This document shows, piece by piece, positions 14,654 through 22,276 of a DNA stretch of 22,276 nt (positions are counted from its first letter, which is position 1; each line of letters opens with the position of its first letter). Source of the DNA: CBDUBH01 sp965365345 (GTDB lineage Bacteria > Bacteroidota > Ignavibacteria > Ignavibacteriales > SURF-24); assembly GCA_965365345.1 (NCBI GenBank), contig CBDUBH010000057.1, positions 1 through 22,276 on the forward strand, written 5' to 3'. The position numbers and the translations under genes are program-made. The notes under the pieces are model-generated. The model was not told where the DNA came from and searched no databases. It saw nothing but the letters and a program-made list of their open reading frames with translations.

Positions 14654-16147
14654 TTATTTTATTAAATTTTCGATAAATCCGTACATTAATCTTACTCCAA
14701 ATCCGGTTGCATATTTTTGTGTATAACTTGCAAAATTATTTGCGCCCGATGGTCCTGCAATATCAATATGCGCCCATGAAATATTTTTATCTACAAAAAA
14801 CTCTAAGAATTTAGCTGCGGTAATTGCTCCTGCCCACCTGCCGCCAAGATTTTTAATATCTGCGATTTCACTTTTCATCAATTTGTGATATTCATCCCAC
14901 AAAGGCAAACGCCAAACCTTTTCATATGAATTTTTGCCTGCTTCGTAAAGTTTATTTGCGAGTTCATCATTTTTTGTAAAAACTCCGGCAGCGTATTCTC
15001 CAAGCGCAACAACGCAGGCACCGGTCAAAGTTGCAAGATCAATTATGTAATCGGGATTTTGTTTTGATGCATATTCCAGAGCATCTGCTAAAATTAATCT
15101 TCCTTCTGCATCAGTATTATCAACTTCAATTGATTTTCCTGATAAAGTTCTGATAATATCGCCCGGCTTCAATGCGCTTCCTGAAGGCATATTTTCAACT
15201 GCCGGAATTACGCCGATTATTTCAATAGGAAGTTTAGAATTTTGAATTGCAAGGATTGTTCCAGCAACTGCTGCAGCTCCGCTCATATCGGCTTTCATAT
15301 CGCCCATTCCTGCTGAAGGCTTAATTGAAATTCCACCCGAATCAAAAGTAACACCTTTACCGACTAGCGCAATTTTTAATTTATCTTTACTTTCCGGTTT
15401 GTAATTTATGATTATAAATCTCGGTTTATTTTCACTTCCGCTCCCTACAGCCAAAACCGCGCCCATTTTTTGTTTTTTAATTTCCGGTTCTTTCCAAACC
15501 GTAACTTTTGTGTTTTTGCTTTCAAGTTTTTTCTTTAACTCTTTTGCAAATGAATCAGGATAAATTTCATTTGATGGAGCATTTGCCAGATCTTTTGCAA
15601 AGTAAACTCCGCTGATCAAATTTTCAGTATTCTTAATTGAATTTTCAATTGATTTTTTATTGCCGATCAGCTTTATTTTTAATTTCTTTTCTTCTGATCT
15701 TTCAGAAAGATATTTATCAAATTTGTAATTTCCGAGATGAATTCCTTCAATAAGCGAATTCAAATATTTTTCTTCATCACCAAAAAATTCATTAAATGAT
15801 TCAAATCCGGGGATTTTGATATACAAGTTTTCATAAATGTCATTTTCGAAATTCTGAATAAAGGATGCGAAATAATTTCTGAAATGATCCGCTGAAAAAC
15901 TTTCATTTAATTTTATTTTATTTATTACAATAAATTCGGGAGATTTTTCCTGATAAAATGAAATTGAATTATTTTTTTCTGAAAGGATTTTTGATCTCAA
16001 AGTTGCTGGAATTTTCATTTCAAATTCATTTTCAAAAGAATTTAATTCATCATTTAAATTTTCATTTGAAATAGCAAAAAGAACTAAAGCAGAATTTTCT
16101 TTTTTATTGAAAATTTGAGAATGTTTAATATTAAATTTATAAATCAT
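14654..16147 (-). CDS. pepA: Leucyl aminopeptidase (M17 family)
   Basis: This cytosolic metallo-exopeptidase removes N-terminal residues from peptides. It has 497 residues from the preferred start, as in PepA. The variable N-terminal domain (1 to about 165) is followed by the catalytic domain. Metal and active-site residues match E. coli PepA: Lys264 and Asp269 in VGKGVTFDSGG, Asp287 in MKADMSGAA, and Asp346, Glu348 and Arg350 in NTDAEGRL. The frame runs upstream to 16240, but the first 31 residues are Lys/Leu/Phe-rich translation of the neighbour in another frame; ATG at 16147 fits the family N-terminus. That start overlaps the upstream gene by 11 bases, so the two are translationally coupled. 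The ribosome-binding site is weak, consistent with coupling. Confidence 0.92.
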   Translation of the reverse strand: MIYKFNIKHSQIFNKKENSALVLFAISNENLNDELNSFENEFEMKIPATLRSKILSEKNNSISFYQEKSPEFIVINKIKLNESFSADHFRNYFASFIQNFENDIYENLYIKIPGFESFNEFFGDEEKYLNSLIEGIHLGNYKFDKYLSERSEEKKLKIKLIGNKKSIENSIKNTENLISGVYFAKDLANAPSNEIYPDSFAKELKKKLESKNTKVTVWKEPEIKKQKMGAVLAVGSGSENKPRFIIINYKPESKDKLKIALVGKGVTFDSGGISIKPSAGMGDMKADMSGAAAVAGTILAIQNSKLPIEIIGVIPAVENMPSGSALKPGDIIRTLSGKSIEVDNTDAEGRLILADALEYASKQNPDYIIDLATLTGACVVALGEYAAGVFTKNDELANKLYEAGKNSYEKVWRLPLWDEYHKLMKSEIADIKNLGGRWAGAITAAKFLEFFVDKNISWAHIDIAGPSGANNFASYTQKYATGFGVRLMYGFIENLIK

Positions 16148-17039
16148 TTTTTTCTGTTCGTTTGTTTTGTATAAATTCAAAAAGATCTTCAAGAAGTTTA
16201 ATATCTTCAAAAGAAAAATCTTTTTCCACAGAAGCCACATTTAATTTAAGCCAGCGAATGTTCAATTTGCGAATAGCAATTTCTATATCTTCTTTATATT
16301 CTTCTGGATTTTTGAAAATAAGTGATGCAAAATTCACCACTGCTTTTATACTAACAAAATTATGAACTGCTGTATTATTTGCAATTGTTATCAGTTCATT
16401 CGCCGAACTTTTATTTGAGGTGGCAAGTTCAATTGCTTTTAATCCTGCTTCTTTCATGTAATCATTTTTTTGAAGCAGCTTTAAATTATTGTCAGATGCG
16501 ATTTGAAAAAGTTTCTGAATATTTTTATCAGATTCAAACTTTTTTGATAATCCTTCTGAATAGGCTTGATTTATTGCATTTTCAATTGCCGGATCAATAT
16601 TTTCTTTTGCGGCATCGGCAATATTTTTTCCGTAAATAATTGTCCGTGAAATTTTGATAAGATCTGAATAATTCCCGTTGCTTGTAAGTTCATCAACTTT
16701 GGGTTTGGAACTGAATTTATTAGTATTCCTAACATCGCTCCAACCGCCGCTTTTTACCGGAGCGGAACGGCTTATATCCTGCTTAATATTTTCAATTACT
16801 TTTTGAGTTTTTTGTGATTGTGAAAGAAGAATAATTTTGTTCATTACAAGTTTTTCGAGCATTATTTTTGCAAATTTTTCTTCTATCTTAAAATTTACAA
16901 CAATTTCATCCCCTATTTTTCCATATCTCAGCGGAGTTATAACCATTTTCGGAAATTTTTCTTTAAAGCTTTCGATAATGGTTTTAATTTTTTCGATATC
17001 CTGTTTATTTACTTTTGCGGTAATCGTTTCTGTTTGCAT
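16137..17039 (-). CDS. Unrecognised 300-residue protein coupled to pepA
   Basis: I do not recognise the family. No signal peptide or TM segment is visible, so it is probably cytoplasmic. Residues 1 to about 75 look like an alternating alpha/beta domain with charged helices (KQDIEKIKTIIESFKEKF) and a strand EIVVNFKI. A Ser/Pro/Gly-rich linker follows at about 90-120. The rest, about 121-300, is almost entirely helical with repeated Ile/Leu/Ala heptad-like spacing, suggesting a helical-repeat or coiled domain. Its stop overlaps the start of pepA by 11 bases, so the products are made together and may act together in peptide turnover. Codon usage and base composition look like the neighbours. The start has no strong ribosome-binding site. 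The 17040-17153 gap upstream is AT-rich and should hold its promoter, but I could not define one. Confidence 0.7.
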   Translation of the reverse strand: MQTETITAKVNKQDIEKIKTIIESFKEKFPKMVITPLRYGKIGDEIVVNFKIEEKFAKIMLEKLVMNKIILLSQSQKTQKVIENIKQDISRSAPVKSGGWSDVRNTNKFSSKPKVDELTSNGNYSDLIKISRTIIYGKNIADAAKENIDPAIENAINQAYSEGLSKKFESDKNIQKLFQIASDNNLKLLQKNDYMKEAGLKAIELATSNKSSANELITIANNTAVHNFVSIKAVVNFASLIFKNPEEYKEDIEIAIRKLNIRWLKLNVASVEKDFSFEDIKLLEDLFEFIQNKRTEKNDL

Positions 17040-17153
17040 ATTTTTCTATAATCCGCTTTCATAAATTATTTTAATAAATAATTTTTATTCAATTTTTAAA
17101 AGTTCAAAATTACTGTAATAATAATTTCATAGCAGAAATTAAAAGATTATTTA

Positions 17154-18146
17154 TCAATTTTCCGATTTCAAATATGATTCAGCTTTGCCCAAAACTTCTT
17201 CAATCAAAAAATCCAATTTGATGTTAAATAATCTTGTTCCCGCAGCATTTGTATGCCCGCCGCCGCCAAATTCTTCAGCTAATTTATTTACTGCGATTTT
17301 TCCTTTTGATCTGAAACTTATTTTCGCACCATCCGGCAGTTCAAAAAATAGAATTCCTATTTTTACTCCGGCAATGGAAAGACAATTATTTACAAATCCA
17401 TCAACTTCAGATTCTTCCGCTCCAGATTTTAATAGATTTTCCTGCGTTATTGTCATATAAGCAATTTCGCCTTTTCCATTAATTTTAATGCTGGAAAGTG
17501 CGTTGCCCAATAATTTTATTTTACCGTAGTTACTTTGATCAAAAATTTTATCGTAAATATCAGTCGGATTTGCACCGGCTTCGATTAATTTTGCAGCGAT
17601 TCTATGAATTTCCGGAGTGGTTCTATCAAATCTGAAAGATCCCGTATCGGTCATTATTGCTGAATAAAGACACTCAGCAATTTTTTTATCAAGTTCAACA
17701 ATTTGTGTGGTTTCAATAAAATTGAAGATCAAATGTCCGGTTGCTGCATAATCTGGATCAATAAATAAATAATCAGCAAATTCACCAGGATTTTGATGAT
17801 GATCGATACAAATTTTCAATTTTCTGCTATTTATAAATCCTTCTTTCATTTTTACAATTCTTGAAGGATTATTAAAGTCAAGAGCCGCAAGCACATCAAC
17901 ATTTTCAAAAATATTTTGATGAATTTCAGGATCGAATTGCTCAATTATTTTTTCTTCATCTAAAAATTTAAGATAGTATGGAGTTTCGCTGTGATTTACA
18001 ATAAATGCGGATTTGCCCAATTTTTTTAAAATAAAATAGAATGCAAGTTCCGATCCGATCGCATCAGCATCCGGATTTACATGCGTAGTTATAAGGAAAG
18101 ATTTATTTTCCTTAACAATTTTTTCTATTTGTTTAAAATCAATCAT
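17154..18146 (-). CDS. nrnA: DHH/DHHA1 phosphoesterase, NrnA-like (nanoRNase / pAp phosphatase)
   Basis: This bifunctional-type phosphoesterase degrades 2-5 nt RNA and may dephosphorylate 3'-phosphoadenosine 5'-phosphate. It has 330 residues, the family's usual length. Motif I HVNPDADAIGS (22-32) supplies His22, Asp26 and Asp28. Asp90 (ALDFNN), DHH (115-117) and Asp167 (TDTG) complete the Mn2+ site. The C-terminal DHHA1 substrate-binding motif GGGGHTNAAG is at 294-303. It lies alone between two terminator/promoter gaps, just downstream of the korB terminator, so it probably has its own promoter. A RecJ-like or cyclic-dinucleotide phosphodiesterase (GdpP-like) role is less likely because no additional domains are present. 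Confidence 0.88.
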   Translation of the reverse strand: MIDFKQIEKIVKENKSFLITTHVNPDADAIGSELAFYFILKKLGKSAFIVNHSETPYYLKFLDEEKIIEQFDPEIHQNIFENVDVLAALDFNNPSRIVKMKEGFINSRKLKICIDHHQNPGEFADYLFIDPDYAATGHLIFNFIETTQIVELDKKIAECLYSAIMTDTGSFRFDRTTPEIHRIAAKLIEAGANPTDIYDKIFDQSNYGKIKLLGNALSSIKINGKGEIAYMTITQENLLKSGAEESEVDGFVNNCLSIAGVKIGILFFELPDGAKISFRSKGKIAVNKLAEEFGGGGHTNAAGTRLFNIKLDFLIEEVLGKAESYLKSEN

Positions 18147-18163
18147 AAGAAAGGTAATATAAC

Positions 18164-18194
18164 AAAAAAGGCGAAGATTTTCTTTATCTTCGCC
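18164..18194 (-). terminator. Strong intrinsic terminator after korB
   Basis: On the minus strand GGCGAAGAT (18194-18186), a 7-base loop and ATCTTCGCC (18178-18170) form a perfect 9-bp stem followed by TTTTTTG. It lies about 30 bases past the korB stop and just before the nrnA start codon. Confidence 0.88.
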
Positions 18195-18224
18195 AATTTT
18201 TGCATAATTTGTTTAAAAATGGAG

Positions 18225-19259
18225 TTATTTAACTTCCCAGGTATTTCCGCTGAAAAGGAATTTTTCGAAATCGGCTTCGCCTTTTTCTTTAGCTTTTTCG
18301 ATCTGTACTTTTACTCCTTCATCATAAGTGGGTTTTGTAATTTGTCTGAAAACACCAACCGGAGTCGGGAATTCAGGATTATTACTCATTTGGGCAAGTA
18401 AATAAGCAAGCACAACACTTTCATCAAATTCATTGTGAACCAAAAGATCATTTACAGTATGATTTCCATCGTTTAGATCTACAACTTTCGGAGTTGTTCC
18501 ATCAACAATAATACCTTTATCTTTATTTTTTCCGAAGATCATCGGTTTTCCGTGTTCAAGATAAAGAACATTATCTTCTTTTGTATCTTTTTCAGTTAAC
18601 AATGAAAAAGCGCCATCGTTAAAAATATTACAATTTTGATAAACTTCAACATAAGCTGTGCCTTTATGTTCGGCGGCTCTTTTAATTATCCATTGCAAAT
18701 GTTTTGGTTCTCTGTCAATTGATCTTGCAACAAAAGTTGCTTCTGCACCAAGCGCAAGAGTAATCGGATTAAAAGGATAATCAACACTTCCGTAAGGAGT
18801 TGATTTTGTAACTTTTCCTTTTTCTGAAGTCGGTGAATATTGACCTTTTGTTAATCCGTAAATTCTATTGTTAAACATTAAAATTTTAAGATCAACATTT
18901 TTACGACAAGCATGGATAAAGTGATTTCCACCGATACTTAAAAGGTCACCATCACCTGAAGCAACCCAAACAGCAAGATCAGGATTTGCAACCTTAACGC
19001 CGGTAGCAATTGCTGCTGCTCTTCCGTGAATTCCGTGAAATCCGTAAGTGTTCATATAATAAGGGAAACGGCTTGAGCAACCAATTCCTGAAACCCAAAC
19101 TACTTTTTCTTTTGGCGCGCCAAGATCGGGCATCACTCTTTGTGCTTGGGCTAAAATTGAATAATCGCCGCAGCCCGGACACCATCTTACATCTTGATCG
19201 CTGGCAAAATCTTTTGCCGTAAGTTTTAATTCTTGTTTATCTATTGTTTTAGTGTCCAT
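18225..19259 (-). CDS. korB: 2-oxoacid:ferredoxin oxidoreductase, beta subunit
   Basis: This is the catalytic, thiamine-diphosphate-binding subunit of a 2-oxoacid:ferredoxin oxidoreductase, probably 2-oxoglutarate:ferredoxin (KorAB type). It oxidatively decarboxylates the keto acid to the CoA ester and reduces ferredoxin, or runs in reverse. In its 344 residues the four [4Fe-4S] cysteines are visible: Cys27 and Cys30 in WCPGCGDYS, Cys61 in GIGCSS, and Cys210 in YQNCN. The Mg/ThDP motif is GDGD (102-105) through NNRIYGLTKGQ (130-140). Its start overlaps the alpha-subunit stop by 11 bases, with AGAGG upstream, so both subunits are made in equal amounts. Substrate choice between 2-oxoglutarate, pyruvate and branched-chain acids is inferred from two-subunit architecture, not proven. 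Confidence 0.9.
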   Translation of the reverse strand: MDTKTIDKQELKLTAKDFASDQDVRWCPGCGDYSILAQAQRVMPDLGAPKEKVVWVSGIGCSSRFPYYMNTYGFHGIHGRAAAIATGVKVANPDLAVWVASGDGDLLSIGGNHFIHACRKNVDLKILMFNNRIYGLTKGQYSPTSEKGKVTKSTPYGSVDYPFNPITLALGAEATFVARSIDREPKHLQWIIKRAAEHKGTAYVEVYQNCNIFNDGAFSLLTEKDTKEDNVLYLEHGKPMIFGKNKDKGIIVDGTTPKVVDLNDGNHTVNDLLVHNEFDESVVLAYLLAQMSNNPEFPTPVGVFRQITKPTYDEGVKVQIEKAKEKGEADFEKFLFSGNTWEVK

Positions 19260-21096
19260 TGTTACCTCTTAATAAATTGGTTATATGCTCTTCCAATTCA
19301 GCAGCTTTGAAAGGCAAGCCTCTTACTTTATTGTATTGCTCTACCGGTACCAAATATTCCATTCTTAATACTTTTGATAATTGTCCTAAATTGATCTCGG
19401 GTACAAGAACTTTTTTAAATTTAGAAAGAACTTCTCCAAGATTTTTGGGAAGCGGATTCAAATATTTCAAATGAGCTTGTGAAACTTTCATTCCATTTCT
19501 TCTTACTCTATTAACGGCTTCAGTAATCGATCCATAAGTTCCGCCCCATCCAATAACTAAAAGATCGCCTTCTTGTTCGTATTTAACTTCAAGTTCAGGA
19601 ATATCATTTGCAATATTTGCAACTTTTTCTGCTCTAAGTCTTATCATTGTGTCATGATTATCAGGATCGTAACTTACATTTCCATAAATATTTGCTTTTT
19701 CCAATCCGCCGATTCTATGTTCTAATCCGGGAGTTCCAGGTTTTACCCAAGGACGGGCAAGATTTTCATCTCTTAGATAAGGATAAAATCCTTCTTTTTC
19801 AGTTCTGAATTTTACATTAACTTCAGGAAGTTCTGACATTGAAGGGATTTTCCAAGGTTCAGAACCGTTTGCAAGATAACCATCTGTTAATAATAAAACC
19901 GGGGTCATATATTTTACTGCAATTCTTGAAGCTTCAATTGCCATATAAAAACAATCACTGGGAGTAGATGCAGCAATAACAGGAATTGGAGCCTCGCCGT
20001 TTCTTCCGTAAATTGCCTGCAGTAAATCTGCTTGTTCAGTTTTAGTTGGTAATCCTGTACTTGGTCCGCCTCTTTGAACGTTTACTATAACCAAAGGAAG
20101 TTCGGTCATAACTGCTAATCCCATAGCTTCAGTTTTTAATGCCAATCCGGGACCGCTTGTAGTTGTAATTGCCAAATTACCGGCAAAAGCCGCTCCGATT
20201 GCAGTTGTAATTCCGGCAATTTCATCTTCCATTTGAAGAGTTTTAACACCAAATGCTTTGAATTTACTCAATTCATGTAAAATTTCAGAAGCGGGAGTAA
20301 TAGGATATGAACCTAAAAATAGTGGCAATCCTGATTTTACAGACGCTGCAACAAATCCGTATGCAGTAGCTTCATTTCCTGAAACGTTTCTGTAAGTTCC
20401 TTTCGGTAAACTTGCAGGTTCTATTTGATAGCGAGTAGTAAAAATTTCTGTGGTTTCGCCGTAATAAAAACCTGCTTTTAATGCTTTTGAATTAGCATCA
20501 ATTACTTCAGGTTTTTTTCTGAATTTTTCTTCAATCCATTTTAAAGTAGATTCCATCGGTCTGCTGTAATACCAGTACATCATACCGAGCGCAAAAAAGT
20601 TTTTACATCTTGTAACTTCTTTGGTTGAAAGAGTTGTTCCTTCAAGTGCATGAACAGTTAAAGAAGTGATCGGAACTTTTATCAAGTTAAATCCCTGAAG
20701 ACTTTCATCTTCTAAAGGATTATTTTCATAATTTGCCAATTTCAAATTTTTAAAATCAAAAGAATCAGTGTTTACAATAATTGTAGCACCGGGTTTCAGA
20801 TCCTTTAGATTAGTTTTTAACGCAGCCGGATTCATTGCAACCAAAAGATCGGGATGATCTCCCGGAGTATGAATATCTGAACTGCTGAAATGAAGTTGAA
20901 ATCCGCTAACGCCGTAAAGAGTTCCGGCAGGGGCGCGAATTTCTGCGGGATAATCAGGCAATGTGCTTAAATCGTTTCCGAACAATGCTGTAGTATCGCT
21001 GAACTGTGTTCCGGTCAGCTGCATACCGTCACCGGAATCACCGGCAAATCTCACCGTAACTTCGGTAAGATTTTTCACTTCTTTTTCTTTTGTCAT
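19249..21096 (-). CDS. korA: 2-oxoacid:ferredoxin oxidoreductase, fused gamma-alpha subunit
   Basis: This is the partner of the beta subunit. Residues 1 to about 195 form the gamma-type domain with a Gly-rich motif (FAGDSGDGMQLTG, 17-29). After a linker, the alpha domain begins near 238 with NVSGNEATAYGF and contains YPITPAS (264-270), the conserved segment around the ThDP pyrimidine and substrate, and TTTSGPGLALK (311-321). The 615-residue length is normal for fused gamma-alpha proteins of Bacteroidota and Chlorobi. The frame begins with GTG at 21105, but I prefer the ATG at 21096 with AAGTGA upstream. In green sulfur bacteria and relatives this enzyme serves the oxidative or reductive TCA cycle. 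No ferredoxin-like delta gene is nearby, so electrons pass to ferredoxin encoded elsewhere. Confidence 0.9.
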   Translation of the reverse strand: MTKEKEVKNLTEVTVRFAGDSGDGMQLTGTQFSDTTALFGNDLSTLPDYPAEIRAPAGTLYGVSGFQLHFSSSDIHTPGDHPDLLVAMNPAALKTNLKDLKPGATIIVNTDSFDFKNLKLANYENNPLEDESLQGFNLIKVPITSLTVHALEGTTLSTKEVTRCKNFFALGMMYWYYSRPMESTLKWIEEKFRKKPEVIDANSKALKAGFYYGETTEIFTTRYQIEPASLPKGTYRNVSGNEATAYGFVAASVKSGLPLFLGSYPITPASEILHELSKFKAFGVKTLQMEDEIAGITTAIGAAFAGNLAITTTSGPGLALKTEAMGLAVMTELPLVIVNVQRGGPSTGLPTKTEQADLLQAIYGRNGEAPIPVIAASTPSDCFYMAIEASRIAVKYMTPVLLLTDGYLANGSEPWKIPSMSELPEVNVKFRTEKEGFYPYLRDENLARPWVKPGTPGLEHRIGGLEKANIYGNVSYDPDNHDTMIRLRAEKVANIANDIPELEVKYEQEGDLLVIGWGGTYGSITEAVNRVRRNGMKVSQAHLKYLNPLPKNLGEVLSKFKKVLVPEINLGQLSKVLRMEYLVPVEQYNKVRGLPFKAAELEEHITNLLRGNNGH

Positions 21097-21145
21097 TTTT
21101 ATCACTTAAGTTTATATGAAAAACTGATTAATTTATAAAACAAAT

Positions 21146-22063
21146 TTAATTTACTGAACTTACTATCGAATAAAATTCGTCAGCGTTTACAAATCCCGTA
21201 ATTCTTTTAACTTCTTCCCCTTTTGAGTTAATTATTAAAACAGTCGGCATTCCGATAATGTTAAACCTTTTTCTGAGCAATTCAGTTTCATTATCCATTG
21301 ATTTTGTCATATCTATCTTCAAATTTGCAAATCTTTTCGATTCTTCGATCACTTTATCGTTTGAAAAAGTTAATGCATCCAATTCTTTACATGGGATACA
21401 CCAATCAGCATAAAAATCCAGAATCATCGGTTTGTTTGTTTGAATTGCGCTGGTATAAACATCATCGGAAAAATGCACCCATTCCGGAGAAGATTTTTCC
21501 TGCGGGATTAAGAAATAAGCACCAACTAAAATCATAACAGCAGAAAAAACTATTTTGAAAATTCTGAATCCTTTCAAATTGTTTGATGCTTTATCAAAAA
21601 AGGTCAAATATAATCCGGCTAAAATCATAAATACAGGAAGTACATAACCGCTAATACTTTTAGGTAAAAGCGGAGTTAAAAAGTACAAGGCCATTCCGAT
21701 CAAAACAAAACCGAAAATATGTTTTACTGATTCCATCCAGAAACCCGCGCGTGGCAAAGATTTTATTTTTCCCGAAAAAGTTGCAAGTACGATGTACGGA
21801 ATTCCTAAACCGATTGCAAGTGAGAAAAACATTGCAAATCCGTAATAAGGATCCCCTTTTGCGCCAACGTAAGTTACCATTCCCAAAACAAAAGGACCGA
21901 TGCAAGGCGCTGCAACTATACCCATGGTTAATCCCATAAAAACTGCGCCTAAATATCCGCCTTTTGCTCCGCCGGCTTTCATCACGAGTGAATTCGGCAA
22001 TCTGAATTCGTACAATCCGAACATACTTAAAGAAAGCGCAACAAGAACTCCGACAATTACCAA
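21146..22063 (-). pseudogene. dsbD: DsbD-like thiol:disulfide interchange protein, 5'-truncated
   Basis: This is the C-terminal part of a DsbD-type reductant conductor, which moves electrons from cytoplasmic thioredoxin across the membrane to periplasmic thiols. The readable 305 residues begin within a membrane helix (VLVALSLSMFGLYEF) and contain AAPCIGP (Cys54, the second membrane Cys), several further TM helices to about 187, and a thioredoxin domain with WCIPC (Cys222, Cys225) and cis-Pro GMPT. The N-terminal periplasmic domain and the first membrane helices with the other conserved Cys are missing. Homology can be followed a few codons past the TTG at 22063 (NPIVIL) up to a TAA at 22081-22079, beyond which no matching coding sequence exists. 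The gene is either truly disrupted or broken by an assembly join. If translated as it stands, it would lack one of the two membrane cysteines. Confidence 0.72.
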
Positions 22064-22081
22064 AATTACAATGGGATTTTA

Positions 22082-22276
22082 AGGGTATTTATCTGGCAAT
22101 AAGTAAGTATATCATCAATATTTCCTGGAATGTTATGGGAAATATTTTATTCTGACCGGTATTTAAGAATACGGGTTGCGGACTACTATATTTAATGGAG
22201 AGTAGCAATTAAGTTATTGGGTATATCTTAAGCTTAAACTTATTGTGATAACCGCGGGTAATTTTTTAATTAAGTT
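22082..22276. other. Non-coding end segment upstream of truncated dsbD
   Basis: All three minus-strand frames are closed by stops here and nothing resembles the missing DsbD N-terminus. An inverted repeat AATATTTCC/GGAAATATT (22117-22125 and 22138-22146) and a direct repeat AATTAAGTT (22207-22215 and 22268-22276) are visible. No transposase, RNA gene or promoter can be supported. Confidence 0.5.

Noticed and set aside
16148..16240. 31-residue N-terminal extension of leucyl aminopeptidase
   Set aside because: It is an out-of-frame reading of the upstream coding gene, and the M17 N-terminus starts naturally at 16147.
21356..21372. Possible third copy of the operator (ATCGTTTGAAA)
   Set aside because: Only one arm plus flank matches, the second arm is absent, and it lies inside the dsbD coding sequence.
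1..22276. CRISPR array, prophage, insertion sequence, defence system or secondary-metabolite cluster
   Set aside because: No regularly spaced repeats, transposase, integrase, phage structural genes, nuclease/toxin pairs or carrier-protein domains are readable on either strand.

Overview
This AT-rich window (roughly one third G+C) reads as a chromosomal piece of a bacterium from the Ignavibacteria/Chlorobi side of the FCB group. The grounds are the low G+C coding style, a fused gamma-alpha 2-oxoacid:ferredoxin oxidoreductase with its beta subunit, a DsbD-type protein, signal peptides ending in NAQ, a Lol lipoprotein-export system with two permeases, and an outer-membrane barrel ending in Phe. 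This placement is inference. The window begins inside a tRNA and ends in sequence that breaks a gene, so it may be a complete draft or metagenomic contig.

Layout: (1) 1-358, minus strand, four tRNA genes transcribed Pro-Arg-His-Glu (Glu cut by the window edge), with a TTGACA promoter. (2) 498-3636, plus strand, a compact lolC/E-lolC/E-lolD operon. (3) 14353 down to 3748, minus strand, ten closely packed genes: thiolase, GbsR/MarR regulator, then a 108-base gap with an operator, then SDR reductase, KASIII-like enzyme, Na+/solute symporter, acyl-CoA ligase, lipoprotein, outer-membrane barrel, lipoprotein hydrolase and cytoplasmic hydrolase. (4) 17039-14654, minus strand, an unrecognised 300-residue protein overlapping a leucyl aminopeptidase. 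(5) 18146-17154, an NrnA-like DHH phosphoesterase. (6) 21096-18225, the korA/korB pair ending in a strong terminator. (7) 22063-21146, the C-terminal part of a DsbD-like protein whose 5' part is missing, followed by 213 bases without coding signal.

The most interesting part is region 3. The same 20-base palindromic sequence lies in front of both the thiolase-regulator pair and the SDR-led operon. In the first case it sits just downstream of a TTGACA-17-TAAATT promoter, where a repressor would block initiation. The genes behind these sites run from the cell surface to central metabolism: outer-membrane barrel, surface-type lipoprotein, envelope and cytoplasmic alpha/beta hydrolases, a Na+-coupled carboxylate-type symporter, acyl-CoA ligase, SDR dehydrogenase and acetyl-CoA-type thiolase. 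Together they look like a regulated route for taking up and activating an ester or short hydroxy-/keto-acid and converting it to acetyl-CoA. A polyhydroxyalkanoate-like substrate would fit but is unproven. The KASIII-like enzyme keeps the catalytic Cys but has Thr and Tyr where FabH has His and Asn, so it probably does not do ordinary FabH condensation.
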